64,000 nt of DNA from the NCBI GenBank assembly GCA_025677825.1, contig JAIXMO010000034.1:124001-188000 (forward strand), in the 5' to 3' direction. Positions 11,407 through 23,002 of the stretch are shown in pieces. The stretch is from Helicostylum pulchrum (Eukaryota > Mucoromycota > Mucoromycetes > Mucorales > Mucoraceae). Below the pieces are notes generated by a model that saw nothing but the letters and a program-made list of their open reading frames with translations, made no database searches and was not told the DNA's origin. The position numbers and the translations under genes were made by a program. Within the stretch, counting starts at the first letter, position 1. Each line of letters begins with the position of its first letter.

Positions 11407-13443
11407 TTATTTTGGAGAAAAGTTAAAGATTTCAACACCTTCGACACCTTCAACAGGGAACCCAAATATTTGACCATAGAACCATTGTTCTAATTCCATT
11501 GTACGCTTAATGTTTTCAGCACGACGGAAACCATGTGCCTCACCTTGATAAAGCACATAAGCAACAGGTACGCCGTTTTCTTTAAGTGCATTTACCATTA
11601 CCTCTGCTTGAGAAGGAGGTACAACCTTGTCTTCAGCGCCTTGGAAAAAAATGACAGGACAATCAATTTTATCTGCACTAAACAGAGGAGATCGTTCTTC
11701 ATAAATTGCTTTTTCCTTGGGGTATTCACCAATCAAGTTATCAGGGTATCTTGATTCAAACTTATGAGTCTCTTTAGCCAATAAAGTAATATCTGAAATA
11801 CCGTAACGACAACAACCCGCCTTGAATACATCACGGAACGCAACAGAAGCTAATGTAGTAAATCCACCTGCACTTCCTCCTTCAATTGTCAATTTCTCTT
11901 TATCGACTAATCCTTGATCGGACAAGTAAATAGCAGCGTTACAACAATCATCAACATCTACAACGCCCCAACTCTTTTGTAAACGGTTACGATATTCACG
12001 GCCATATCCTGTACTTCCGCCATAATTGACATCAGCAATGGCAAATCCACGTGTGGTCCAGTATTGAATACTACGACTGTATCCGTTATTAGATTGACCG
12101 GTAGGTCCGCCATGAGAAAGAACTCGCAAAGGAGGTAACCCTTCACCCTTATAATCGGGATTCTTGGGTTCATAGTAATAACAGTAAGCTGTCTTACCAT
12201 TGGTGGTTGGGAACTCAATCTCTTTACCGACAGTAATAAATTCAGGGTCCAAACGAGTAGCAGGTGACTTTTGGTGAACACGTACAATGGATTGCTTATT
12301 CACGTTATAAGCAATAACTTCAGTAGGCTCAGTAGTAGATGTCATATTAGCAATCACAATATCATCTCCTTGTTCATCAACATAGGTACGGATATCCGAG
12401 AATAATTCATAGGGACAGTTCAAGTTTGTCAAAGTCTTTGCGTTCTTATCCAAGACAGCTAAAGAATCCTTGTTGGTGACAATAAGCTTATGATCACTAG
12501 ATTTAAGCGATTGGTATTCAGAGTCATTGAATCTCCATGCGGGGCCTACAAACTCTTGTTCAAGTGGTTCAGGTAATAATAATTCAATTGAAGTACCATT
12601 GTATTGATACAAGTTCCAGAATCCAGAACGATCTGATGCGAAATAAAGAGTATCGTCAGTACCAAAGTGAGGTTGCTAATAATAATAAAAAGGTGTTAGT
12701 TTTTTTTTTTTGAAAAAAAGCGTGGGATAATTCTCACTTACAGAAATACTCTCATCAATCTTATCCCCAGCAACACAAATCAAATCTTGCAACTCAATTA
12801 ACCCAGTAGATTCATCAAACAATGTCTTTGCATAGTAAAGTTTAGTATAATCCCAAGGCATATTAGGATGAACCCAGCTAACAAAAGTCAAGTCGTTGTT
12901 CTTGGAAAGACGAGGAGAGGAGTAAAAGTCTTGACCTTCTGCAATCACCTGCTCTTTACCGGTCTTTAAATCAATACAGACCAGTAGGTTAATAACGTCC
13001 TGGTGTTCTTCGTTTTCAAAGTGTTGTTCTCGGACACATATAAGGAAACGGTTACTAGAATCAATGGCAAAGTCAGCGTAACGGTATAAGGTACCGGACT
13101 GAGTCAATGGGGTGATGTTACCTTCGGTATCGATGGTGTAGATGCGAGTGTCTTGGTTGTTAGAAAATACAACAGTACCGTTAGAAACCTTGAATGCACC
13201 TCGACCGTACTCATGAACACGCGTCAAACAGTTATACTCCAAAGGTAGAAGCGCTTTGGGAGCAATGCTGGTGTCATTGAGTTTTTGTTGGAAGATTTGG
13301 CCTCGCCCTTGTTCGTGGGAGATGGCTTGAGTCCAATAGATATAGTCTCCGTCAATACAGGTATCTGAGGCTACTGAGCCTGATGATAAAGAATCGGCAG
13401 TAATAGGTGAAGGCCAGGCTCCAAAAGGCTTTACTTGAACCAT
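11407..13443 (-). CDS. Prolyl-oligopeptidase (S9) family peptidase
   Basis: Serine peptidase of the S9 clan (acylaminoacyl/dipeptidyl peptidase type), 656 aa, exons 13443-12742 and 12675-11407. The N-terminal half looks like a beta-propeller (repeated WTQ, FSNN, FASDRSGFWN motifs). The C-terminal half is an alpha/beta hydrolase with oxyanion-region SHGGPTGQS, nucleophile elbow GGSAGG (Ser about 502), Asp in GAEDKVVPP (about 583) and His in GEAHGFR (about 615), so the full triad is visible. There is no signal peptide, so it is probably cytosolic. The gene is tail-to-tail with STT3, 95 bp apart. The substrate cannot be told from sequence. Confidence 0.9.
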
Positions 13444-14268
13444 TTGTTTATAATTATTTTAAAAATAAGTTTACAAAGGAAAAGAGAAGATAGAAAAAGG
13501 ATGCTGGCGCTTTGTGAAAGTAAATAAATAAAAAGTCCCATTTATGGAATTTTATTCTCAAGAAGGAAACTACACAAAGACCTTCTCGGAGTCAGCAATT
13601 GAGTAAGAAGGGAAGTCAATTATAATGTCCAAAGTGATTCCAGATGAGATATTACTAACAATCCTCCCATCGTTTTTCTCGGCTTTATTTTGTTCCATTC
13701 TTCGGACATAGTTTTTTTTTTGGATGTCGAGACTATCCCAGAGCAACACCTCGTAACATTGCGTGCTCTTCACAGTGTGTTAATTATATCTTTCACAATT
13801 TCTTTTGTGCATAAGGTAACTAATTGCCAAACAAGGAACCGCTTAAGCGAAATCTTTACAGTATGAAGGGATGTTAAACTCCTTTGTCCTAAGTAATCGA
13901 CAAATATACCCTTTCATAGAATCTAAAAAAAAATTAAGTTATTAGGTCTTGAGAAGAAGAAAAAGTAGTTTTATCGATCGTTAAAAATCTTCGTTTATTT
14001 AAATCAGAGCTAAAATTTGAAACAAAAAAGAGTAACATATTACTTTTAGCTGCTAAACTTACAGCAATGTAGACTGCATCGAATATTGAATACAATTACA
14101 TTGATTTATACAAAGTTATTGTTAAAAAAAATCTATACAAAGAAAAATAGGACCCAAAAAAAAACGAGATGTGTAGACTGTTTGGAAAAAAAACCACCTA
14201 TAAAACGTAACTTTAGGTGTCATAGTATTATTATCTCTTTTTTTATTCTATTAGATTATATTTAAAAC
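13444..14268. other. Intergenic region
   Basis: This 825-bp head-to-head gap separates the S9 peptidase and the PLC-like gene. A 67-codon minus ORF at 13570-13773 has no recognisable motif and no supporting exons. The last 200 bp are A-rich and carry the probable PLC-like promoter. No RNA gene was seen. Confidence 0.35.
14199..14205 (+). promoter_or_regulatory. TATA-like element of the PLC-like gene
   Basis: TATAAAA about 64 bp before the next gene's ATG, in a region otherwise free of ORFs. The position and exact match suit a core promoter; no experimental support is visible. Confidence 0.45.
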
Positions 14269-15423
14269 ATGATCATTGGGTTTTTGATACTTGTGTCACT
14301 ATTTACTACTATACATGCTGAATGTAATGGCGGATCTAGTCTCTGCGACACGTCATATAGCGATATCACTCAATTAATCACTCACGATTCTTATGCGTTA
14401 TCCCCAAACATTGCAGCGACTCAAGATTATACGATTATCGACCAATTGAATGATGGTGTTCGGGGAATTAAGCTAACTGCTGTACCTTCTATAAATGACC
14501 CTTTACAGATAAACCTTTGTCATACGTTTTGTAGAGTGCTTGATGCAGGACCTGCAACTGAAACTCTCAATACCATTGCAACTTGGTTAGAAGAAAATCC
14601 AAAGGAAGTTGTTACAATCATGTGGAATAATCTTAATAATTTTAAGGCGACCGAATTAGCTCAGGTCTACCTAACTAGTAATATTATGCCAATGGTTTTC
14701 ACACATAGTATAGGGGATGAGTGGCCTACGATTCAATCAATGATTGATACAGGAAAACGAGTCGTAAATTTTATAGACGCTGAAGCTGATTCAGATCAGG
14801 TTCCATGGTAATACACATGTATATCTTTGTCCAAGTATTTCTTTTTTTTAAAAAAAAAAAACTCGTTAAAAATATGTAGGTTAATGGATCAATTTTCGAG
14901 AGTGTTTGAAACACCTTACGATAATACAGACATAGATGCGTTTAACTGTAACGTAGATAGAATTGGAGACGATCTTAGCCCTGATGATTTGATGTATGTC
15001 ATGAATCATTTTATGTACGCTAATATCGATTTGGGAACTTTTAAAGTACAGATTCCCCTTAGAAGTAAAGCACTTATTACTAATGGCCGAGAATCTCTAA
15101 CAAATCATGCCAATAGCTGTACAGATATATTCCAAAAGAAGCCTAACTTCATTGAAGTCGATTTTTATACAATGGGTGATGCACTGGATGTAGTAGCAGA
15201 AATGAATGGTGTCACTTCTGTACCTCTCTTGTCGAGTAAGGTCTCTGCTGCCTCGCGTAATGTTTCTTCTTCTCCTGTTGCTCTACGTCCTAAATTATCT
15301 CCTACAGAGCATGTTCTTATTGATAATAGTATAGATAGCTCCAGTTTCCGAAACCACTATAGATCTTACTTATCAATAGTTTTAATGTTATTTGTATCCT
15401 TTTCTTTAATTATTCGTTTCTAA
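14269..15423 (+). CDS. Secreted PLC-like phosphodiesterase (PI-PLC X type)
   Basis: 360 aa, exons 14269-14807 and 14880-15423. A signal peptide (MIIGFLILVSLFTTIHAEC) precedes a PLC-like TIM-barrel domain. The motif LITHDSYAL supplies the conserved first His, GVRGIKL is the usual strand 2, and the CHTFC segment carries the second His region. KEVVTIMWNN and RVVNFIDAEAD match later strands, and PNFIEVDFYT precedes the end. The C terminus is a hydrophobic segment of about 18 residues (SIVLMLFVSFSLIIRF), suggesting a GPI signal or membrane anchor. Fungal members of this family are often cell-surface enzymes of unknown substrate. A TATA box lies 64 bp upstream. Confidence 0.8.
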
Positions 15424-16769
15424 TACTACGTCATTTAATATATATTATTTTCAATAGTTAAACAGTTTTTTTATGAGATCATTATCAAAATAATTATTCT
15501 TTTATTTGCAAGTAGCATGTTTTTTAATAAATATTGAAACAAACATTGATACTTTCCAACATACCAGAGAATGATATAGTGGACTGGTTTGAAACATTAA
15601 CAAACATCCAGCTAGTCATATACATATATTAGAGCACATATTTCATCCTATTTACGCCAATTTAATTTAAAAGTTTTAATTTGAAATACAATTGTAACTA
15701 GAGATAGCAGTTTCAACGCGTGACGATACCTATCGACGCAACGATACAACGATAGGGTATCGATCGTTGAAGATATCACAGACATATATCGTTGTACTGC
15801 TTCAAACGATCAGTTACACGCATATTTCCTACTATACACGATCACTTTACAGTTTTCAGTTGGTACATCAAGATATACTAACTAAAATCTGGCAATGTTT
15901 TAACTTGATCGTGAATTTATATATCTGCGGCACCCAACGTCTTTAATACTTCTGTGTCTGGACTCATAGGAATATTATTGACCTACAATATCAAAATCAC
16001 ATTGATAGTAGAATTCTTTTATAGACTTCCTGTGATGACCAAACAGGCTGATCTTGACGATACACTTTTAGCAATTTGCACATCTTATTTTTTTCTTCTT
16101 CTTTTACTTTACCACCTTCGTTGGCCAAGTCGTAAGTTTATTGTCTTCATATTTTAAATACAGGTGTGTTGAAATGTATTCGTGATGGTTGCAAAGTGTG
16201 GATTACGAATAGTCATTTCTTTTTATTGTTGCTGTCTTTAAGAAGGATAGAGTATTGAAGTAAAAACTTACTTGAGCCCCCCTTTTTTTATTCCAAGTGC
16301 AGAAATATAAAAGTTAACCATCACAAAGTCAAAATACAGTGACCGCGGATCTCTTTATTATTTGCTCTTTCTTTTCAAACCTTAGTATTTGCTGCTGATA
16401 CATGATAAAATAAAAGGAAACTGTATAATTAACTGAGGTAAAAAATAGCATGATTGAATTCGTATAGGTACAGATTATGTTTTTGAACAATATGAGTTCG
16501 TTTCCTTCTAGTTCTACTAACAAGAAATAACTGTTTGCACCGGGATGGTTCACGTGAAAACTCATGCTAAAAAAAAACGAAAAAAAAAAATATACCTTGG
16601 CTTTTTCCCCTAAAATAAAAGACATAACGATACTTATACGCAAAAGAAGAAAACCATGACAATAAACGTTATTGATCATTTTTTTTAGCCTCCCTAAATT
16701 ATTCAAGCCCAACAGACATAATTAGATGATGCTGAGAAGGATTTATTTAAAGATAAGCTGCATTTTAAG
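15424..16769. other. Gene-poor flank of the inverted-repeat island
   Basis: 1.35 kb without a supported gene. ORFs at 15954-16157 and 16329-16712 are hydrophobic translations of AT-rich DNA and show no motifs. A cluster of CGATA/TATCG pentamers, partly palindromic, sits at about 15722-15766. The last ~50 bp are diverged homologues of the sequence beyond the right repeat arm. Confidence 0.4.
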
Positions 16770-18242
16770 AAGAAAAGTAATGTTTGGTAAAGAAAAAACA
16801 TACCTAGCGAAGGCTTATTATGTTATAGTTTTAAAACCTAGAAAGGGTCAATGATTCGCCTGTTTCAATTACTCCTGCTAAGTCTTCATCTCTAGTATCC
16901 GCGCCGACTAATTTGACAAAAAACTGGAAAGAGGAAGTATAAGATACGTATCTTACGGAAATCATTACTGGTACGTCCACATCTTCCTCGTCAAAAAGAT
17001 CCCTAAAATCTACAGTATGAAAATCGACACTTTGGTAAATGTTATCATCGAGGGAAAGCGTTTCATTATCACTTAAATAATTCATTGTTTTAAATCTATA
17101 TATCCCCAAAGTATGAAAATCAGCATTAGGTACGCATTAATATGTCATTATTCTGGAATATTATTACCTGCAGTAAAAATAAGAAATGTACAATTCTCTC
17201 GGTTCCGCAAATAAAAGGGTCTGTTTGATTGAACATTACTTATTAATTCCCTTTTATTTTAAAAGGAGAAGACAATATGGTAGCCGCATTTAATAGTTTC
17301 CGTATCTGTTATTTTTGATTTATATAGAGGAAATTTTCCGTCGGGTAGATGTTGAGTTATACTAACAATATAATTTTCACTGCGTACTTGATGTAAGACA
17401 CCAATTTCGAAATATTTGTAGCATAATGGTCGCTGTGAGATAACTGGCTGTAAGAGTTGGCTAAGTAACTCTGGTACGAGCAGACAGGATGTGTCAATCC
17501 CTAACTCTAAATTAAAATCGTCGGCTTCCTCTTCTAGTATTTTTGAAAATGCGTACTGTAATTGCGGATTACTGCTGAAACGTACAAAGCTAAACATATA
17601 ATCTATATTTACATAACTAGTTTCCAAAAAGTTCCTTATTTAACAAAGAGGCAGATAGAATGCAGGCAATATCTTGTAAAACTGGAGTGAAAGAGACGTC
17701 TATAATATCAGCGGTTGTCAAACGTACTTTACAGTTACAAGAACTATTTACCTTTACAGCATGTGTGTCGGCTGTGCTTTGCATGCCAAGATTATTGCTT
17801 TGCGTACCAAAATTATTTTGAAGCACCTATTATTTGAGCATCTAACTGTCAGTAGAAAAAAAGATGCATTGTATTTTTTTTACAGCCCTTACATTGTCTG
17901 AAATATGACTCTTAAGATTAGCAAAGAGTTCTGTTTTGGTCTTTGATGAGAATAGGTCTAATATTTTGTTATCATCGCTCGTAATGTGCATTTCGCATAG
18001 TTCAATTAAGCTACTATCTTGTACGAGGCTGTGCCACATACTCGTGTACAGAGAATCGTATATATTTGGAATGTCTAGTATTTCATCTTGTACAATGATT
18101 GATTCCTGCTCCTCTTCCTCTGAACTGGGAGCTGTTACCACTTAATGCAATGTCAGCTGTACATAATCTTCATGTAATTGGCATACTAGAAAATAAGACT
18201 TAGGCGATAATTCTAGTTTCAAAGACTTTTGAATAGCAGGTA
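16770..18242 (-). repeat. Left arm of a 1,473-bp perfect inverted repeat
   Basis: Reverse complement of 21033-22505. Every position pair sums to 39,275, so there are no indels. I compared several stretches base by base (arm ends, the segments around 17180 and 17850) and all matched; translated segments are also identical. Outside 16770 the sequence is still alignable to the right flank but with substitutions and a ~17-nt gap. At 18242 similarity stops. Confidence 0.93.
16831..18242 (-). pseudogene. Inverted partial copy of the HSPA12-like gene (3' half)
   Basis: This is the mirror image of the C-terminal part of the gene at 18724-22444, from the codons PAIQKSLKLELSPKS to the final ESLTLSRF. 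It carries the same in-frame TAA (18142-18144), the same frameshift in a short A/T run and the same introns. It lacks the N-terminal two thirds. At the inner edge it is fused to unrelated sequence that supplies an ATG at 18327 (MHPLSNRTYVHGVF...). The resulting hybrid ORF of 61 codons ends at the shared stop. Function is doubtful; it is most simply a truncated inverted duplication. Confidence 0.8.
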
Positions 18243-18723
18243 CATTTTTTGACCTTAAATTGGAACACTTTCCAAACTTAAACTGGAATACACCGTGAAC
18301 ATAAGTTCGATTTGAGAGTGGATGCACTGTATTCTATCTTTCTTCCTTTTCGAGTGAGTATAAAATCTTATTCCGGAAATAGTGTACGACAAGACTGCCT
18401 ACTTAAACAATAGTACTTACTCCTATGGAGTGCGAGGTTTTCCCTATGTACTTAAATTTATATCATATACATATTTATGTCTAATATTATCGCCACGAAA
18501 AAAAAAAGGAAGGTGCTTTGTTTATTAGCAGAGTCTTCCATATACATGTAAACGAGGGCTCAGACGCAACTTTTGTTTGTATTTGCTTCGGATGATTCCC
18601 CACTTTTGACGGTTTGTAACACAAGTGGCACTTGTTCGTTTCTATTTATGAGGAGGGAAAAGTTTATTTTCTTAATTTTTCACTTTTTCTTTTTCAGTTT
18701 AAATAAACGCTAAGAAAACGCAT
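18243..18723. promoter_or_regulatory. Spacer between left arm and HSPA12-like gene
   Basis: 481 bp unique to the repeat spacer. Copies diverge outward from it: the truncated one leftward and the long one rightward. It therefore holds whatever promoter drives the right gene and could act divergently. No ORF other than the chimeric start of the left copy was seen. Confidence 0.35.
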
Positions 18724-21700
18724 ATGAATATGGAAGGGGTACATGACCTTCATCAATACACCCATTGTGTAGTTATGCGTAAATTCATGTACAGTAAATA
18801 ACTACATATTTATTAAGATTTTTTTTATTGTTTTTGCTTAGTTATTGGAAAAACTCATGTCACAACGACTATTTTTTCTACTTCCAACAGACATTTTGCT
18901 TATCCTAACCCTGATGGAGTAGAGTAAGTATATAGCAAGTTAAAAATGACATGGACGGACGTAACATATACATATTCATCGATCTATAGACTCGGTTCTT
19001 CTATCTCCTATGATAAGCAAACAGGAAAAGTTAGATATATTGATTGCAACTATGATAAAGAAGACAAAGATACCATAGTCATTAAGAGTTTTCGCGATAA
19101 GTTGTACGCCCTGTTTAAAAAGGACAAGGAAACGTGGGACGAAGAGGATATATTTTTGATGAAGGCAGTTTCTGATTATTTACCACTTACAATGGAAAAG
19201 CTCAAGGAAATTTTAAACTTAGAAAATGAAAGCATTGATTTATTTCACTACGCGTTTATTGTTCCTTCTGAATGGGAAGAGGAAATTCGAGATGATATTA
19301 TTCGACCAATTTTTGTTAAATCAGGTTTGATATCAAATGAAGATCACCAAGATAGACTTTTATTTTTCTTGGATATTGAATCCATGTTTTACAGGTACCC
19401 TTTCGAGAGAGGAAACAATACAATCTTGTGCAGAATTACCCCCGACGAGGGAAAAGCCGACATAAAATTTGATTTGATTCAAACTTCCAGCACTCTATAT
19501 AACTTTCCAAATGCAAACTTATTTCCAAAAGTTATGGAATCGAGCTCAGTCCCTGCTATCACGGATGATATAGATGGTCGTATAGCCAAATTTTTAAGGA
19601 CCAATTTATTTTACGTGGCTACAGACGATGACCGAGTTAGAAAACCGTTAAAAAGATTTTTAAAAGGCAAACTTGTTTCTTTTGATGAAGATCGGATTAT
19701 CGAAGCCATAATGGAACAAATGAATCGTCAGCCTTTACCTCCATTGGTACGTATAACTTGATATAGCCATCACAAATTTTAACAGTTTATCTTAATAATT
19801 AGGATGAAGAGAATATGAAAAGATACACGGAAACAAGACCTTGGATAATGTTTAAAAAGAAATGGATGTTGACTGAAAACCAGAAAAAATTTATAGCATC
19901 ACTTTCTCCTTTAAGTTTATGCGCTAGAATCAGTTCATTTCTCTTTAGCGACTTAAAAGGTATAATTTCGAATAATTCCACAAAGAGTTACAAATTTTTG
20001 CTAGTTACGGATAAATACACTTATGGGATCTTCCAGTCTGAAAGTGTGAATCTAACATGGCTAAAGTATATATTGGACTATAATAGACGCTCTTTAAATT
20101 ATATTGTTACAACCATAACTCCAACGGAAAGCGACATTGAGCCACCATTTCTCTTAGCAGGAGCCGGTATTAGTGTCTTTGAAGCCATTCAACATTCAGA
20201 TATGTATTGTAAGCCACATATACTGCAATCAGAGGATTCAACTACCTCTTCATCCGTATTTCTAAACTCCAAACCAGACGCTATCGTCAACTTGGGTATA
20301 TAAAACTGTCGCGAATTATTTAGCATTAGCTAAAATATATACAAATAGATATATCACTTGGGTCTACCCTATTAACTTACTCACTTTTAAACGAAGACGG
20401 ATTGGCCCAGCAGATATTCGACTACAACTATCTTATAGCAAACAAGTAGTAAAGTATTTACATTATCTTTTTTACTGCGCAAAAGCTAACCTAATTATAG
20501 TTTGCCTCCTTTGGGATGTTTCTATACTTTTTTAAATGCGACAACATTAAATGTTAAAGAGCAGTAAGTCTAGTAGTAACAGAATACAGTGGTATAAATA
20601 ATATTTTTTGATTTTTGTTCAGATTTATTCCATTTGCTGAGAGATACTTGCTAGGTGACTTAGCTGATTTTACTGCTGATGACGGTGTTCCTATAAAAAA
20701 GGATCTATTGTTTGAAATGAAAGCTATATTGACCAAGGAGCTTTCTAGCGGAGAAGCATTAATATTAACCAACAAGCCGAAATATATTAACGCATTTGTA
20801 TTGATGTACATGATCTATATAAAAGAAGAAATATTGAACAAGTTACCGGATCACTTGATATCTGACCATACGGATACGAAAATTGGGTATGCTATTTCTA
20901 TTGAAGCAATGTTATTAAACAATACTATTGGTACCAAAGACAGTCTTCAAGATATCATATTTTCAAGTGGATTAGTACCAAAGGTCGATAATTATAAAAA
21001 ACTACGAATCACTACTCAAGGAGAAAAGATTTTACCTGCTATTCAAAAGTCTTTGAAACTAGAATTATCGCCTAAGTCTTATTTTCTAGTATGCCAATTA
21101 CATGAAGATTATGTACAGCTGACATTGCATTAAGTGGTAACAGCTCCCAGTTCAGAGGAAGAGGAGCAGGAATCAATCATTGTACAAGATGAAATACTAG
21201 ACATTCCAAATATATACGATTCTCTGTACACGAGTATGTGGCACAGCCTCGTACAAGATAGTAGCTTAATTGAACTATGCGAAATGCACATTACGAGCGA
21301 TGATAACAAAATATTAGACCTATTCTCATCAAAGACCAAAACAGAACTCTTTGCTAATCTTAAGAGTCATATTTCAGACAATGTAAGGGCTGTAAAAAAA
21401 ATACAATGCATCTTTTTTTCTACTGACAGTTAGATGCTCAAATAATAGGTGCTTCAAAATAATTTTGGTACGCAAAGCAATAATCTTGGCATGCAAAGCA
21501 CAGCCGACACACATGCTGTAAAGGTAAATAGTTCTTGTAACTGTAAAGTACGTTTGACAACCGCTGATATTATAGACGTCTCTTTCACTCCAGTTTTACA
21601 AGATATTGCCTGCATTCTATCTGCCTCTTTGTTAAATAAGGAACTTTTTGGAAACTAGTTATGTAAATATAGATTATATGTTTAGCTTTGTACGTTTCAG

Positions 21701-22444
21701 CAGTAATCCGCAATTACAGTACGCATTTTCAAAAATACTAGAAGAGGAAGCCGACGATTTTAATTTAGAGTTAGGGATTGACACATCCTGTCTGCTCGTA
21801 CCAGAGTTACTTAGCCAACTCTTACAGCCAGTTATCTCACAGCGACCATTATGCTACAAATATTTCGAAATTGGTGTCTTACATCAAGTACGCAGTGAAA
21901 ATTATATTGTTAGTATAACTCAACATCTACCCGACGGAAAATTTCCTCTATATAAATCAAAAATAACAGATACGGAAACTATTAAATGCGGCTACCATAT
22001 TGTCTTCTCCTTTTAAAATAAAAGGGAATTAATAAGTAATGTTCAATCAAACAGACCCTTTTATTTGCGGAACCGAGAGAATTGTACATTTCTTATTTTT
22101 ACTGCAGGTAATAATATTCCAGAATAATGACATATTAATGCGTACCTAATGCTGATTTTCATACTTTGGGGATATATAGATTTAAAACAATGAATTATTT
22201 AAGTGATAATGAAACGCTTTCCCTCGATGATAACATTTACCAAAGTGTCGATTTTCATACTGTAGATTTTAGGGATCTTTTTGACGAGGAAGATGTGGAC
22301 GTACCAGTAATGATTTCCGTAAGATACGTATCTTATACTTCCTCTTTCCAGTTTTTTGTCAAATTAGTCGGCGCGGATACTAGAGATGAAGACTTAGCAG
22401 GAGTAATTGAAACAGGCGAATCATTGACCCTTTCTAGGTTTTAA
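18724..22444 (+). pseudogene. HSPA12-like (Hsp70-type ATPase) gene with stop and frameshift
   Basis: Resembles the large HSPA12/Hsp70-related families of Mucorales, recognised from HYAFIVPSEWEEEIRDDIIR, a PFLLAGAGISVFEA phosphate-loop-like segment and a VNLG/DISLGSTLL segment across a splice. Exons: 18724-18793 (tentative), 18842-18923, 18990-19746, 19803-20295, 20349-20445, 20501-20563 and 20623-21133. These give an open 690-aa protein ending QLTLH then TAA. The frame stays open after that stop (VVTAPSSEEEEQES...), continues through a probable intron (21383-21448), shifts at the T run 21645-21649, and resumes as TSYVNIDYMF and a last block at 22166-22444. So the gene is either a shortened protein or a decayed gene. 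The N-terminal Hsp70 phosphate-1 motif is not clear. Confidence 0.6.
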
Positions 22445-22505
22445 AACTATAACATAATAAGCCTTCGCTAGGTATGTTTTTTCTTTACCAAACATTACTT
22501 TTCTT
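21033..22505 (+). repeat. Right arm of a 1,473-bp perfect inverted repeat
   Basis: Mirror of 16770-18242. The spacer between arms is 2,790 bp (18243-21032) and holds the N-terminal two thirds of the HSPA12-like gene. The arm contains the gene's 3' end plus about 60 bp of 3' flank. Confidence 0.93.
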
Positions 22506-23002
22506 TTCAAAATAAATCCTGCTCAGTCTTATCTAATTATGTATGAACTTTTTTTTTTTGGAGGACATGTTCAGAAAAACGCGTGGAGTATTATTTTAAA
22601 AAAAAATGGGCTTGTTGCATGAAATAAGTTGGAACAACATATGTAGAAAAATGGTTAACTACAAAATTATTTATTTTTAGTCTCAGCCAAAAAAAAGTTT
22701 GTTACATGTTACAATTTATATCCACACTATAGGATATATGTCAAGAACAAGATGAAGTAATAACCCAACTCCAAAAATAGCATACGAGCTATGTCGAGGT
22801 ACCAAAGGACGACCTTTTGAGGAATGTTAATTTACAAGAATTTTCAAGGCTATTGACAACGTTTTATCGTCTTTGCAGTGACCTGTTTCTATCATGTACA
22901 GCTTATTTCGTTACTTTAAAATAAACAAATAATGTAAAATTCCTCAACTATGCATATTTTCTCTCTTTCTCTCTTTTTTTTTATAAATACAAATATACAT
23001 AC
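22506..23002. promoter_or_regulatory. Right flank of the island and DCR2 promoter
   Basis: About 35 bp beside the arm are a diverged match to the left outer flank. The rest is AT-rich unique DNA. A CT-rich run and TATAAATA (about 22981-22988) sit just before the DCR2 ATG and may be its core promoter. Confidence 0.4.

Noticed and set aside
13570..13773. 67-aa minus ORF
   Set aside because: No recognisable motif and no neighbouring exons; could be a repeat remnant but I cannot show a second copy.
16329..16360. CAGTGACCGCGGAT as a transposon end
   Set aside because: No matching inverted end found nearby on either side.
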